A program made the position numbers and the translations under genes. DNA of 6,204 nucleotides, taken from Candidatus Gastranaerophilales bacterium. Its GTDB lineage: Bacteria; Cyanobacteriota; Vampirovibrionia; Gastranaerophilales; Gastranaerophilaceae. Below the pieces are notes generated by a model that did no database searches, had not been told where the DNA came from, and saw only the letters and a list, made by a program, of their open reading frames with translations. Shown here piece by piece: positions 6,140 through 6,204 of the stretch. The stretch lies in contig JAJQDG010000068.1 of NCBI GenBank assembly GCA_021202305.1, forward strand, positions 1 through 6,204, in the 5' to 3' direction. The number at the start of each line of letters is the position of its first letter. Position 1 is the stretch's first letter.

Positions 6140-6204
6140 AAAAAATAATATTTCTATTTTTATTAATTTTTTGCCAAACATGTTTTGCTATGGATGATTT
6201 CAGC
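6136..6204 (+). CDS. Start of an exported protein, 3' truncated by window edge
   Basis: Only 23 codons are visible. The ATG overlaps the aroE stop as ATGA, typical of translational coupling, and a weak purine run GAAGAA lies at 6125-6130. The peptide starts MKKIIFLFLLIFCQTCFA, a classic signal peptide: two lysines, a hydrophobic core of about ten residues, then a polar end with Ala at a possible signal peptidase I site before MDDFS. The two cysteines lack a good lipobox (Phe or Thr stands where a small Gly/Ala/Ser is expected), so a lipoprotein is less likely. The mature protein lies beyond the edge and its function cannot be told. Confidence 0.75.
   Translation, partial: MKKIIFLFLLIFCQTCFAMDDFS

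Noticed and set aside
6136..6192. Lipoprotein reading of the partial signal peptide (cysteines at residues 13 and 16)
   Set aside because: Neither cysteine is preceded by a small residue as in a lipobox, and the CFA end fits signal peptidase I better.

Overview
The window is one AT-rich stretch (roughly one third G+C by eye), with every gene on the + strand and almost no non-coding DNA. Six complete protein genes lie between two that are cut by the window edges. Spacers never exceed 17 bases, and four of the seven junctions overlap. No RNA gene, insertion sequence, CRISPR array, attachment site or rho-independent terminator was seen. Base composition, the standard stop codons and the pairing of a FixC/FixX electron-transfer module with a dprA-topA-aroE block suggest a low-GC anaerobic or fermentative bacterium. 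A gut-associated non-photosynthetic cyanobacterial relative (Gastranaerophilales/Vampirovibrionia) is my best guess, but the sequence alone does not prove it.

Left part (1-555): the end of a probable fixC (flavoprotein quinone oxidoreductase) is followed four bases later by fixX, a ferredoxin-like protein with two cysteine clusters. They are probably the tail of a fixABCX/etfABCX operon, which transfers electrons between NADH, ferredoxin or flavodoxin, and quinone.

Middle (573-1929): an unrecognised 146-residue protein is built from two copies of an RWYD-led helical unit. It overlaps a cytoplasmic protein made almost entirely of about eight TPR units. Neither has a function that can be read from sequence; they sit between the electron-transfer genes and the DNA-processing genes.

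Right part (1929-6204): dprA (single-strand DNA-binding RecA loader of transformation), topA (DNA topoisomerase I with four C4 zinc ribbons) and aroE (shikimate dehydrogenase) follow with junctions of -1, +1 and about -8 bases. The start of a protein with a signal peptide overlaps the aroE stop by ATGA. The order dprA, topA-type zinc domain, aroE recalls the dprA-smg-yrdD-tsaC-aroE neighbourhood of gamma-proteobacteria.

The packing implies co-transcription and translational coupling, although the products belong to unrelated processes. The window does not show an evident new defence or mobile system. The least explained items are the duplicated RWYD protein, the TPR protein next to dprA, and a possible promoter that would give a nearly leaderless fixX transcript.
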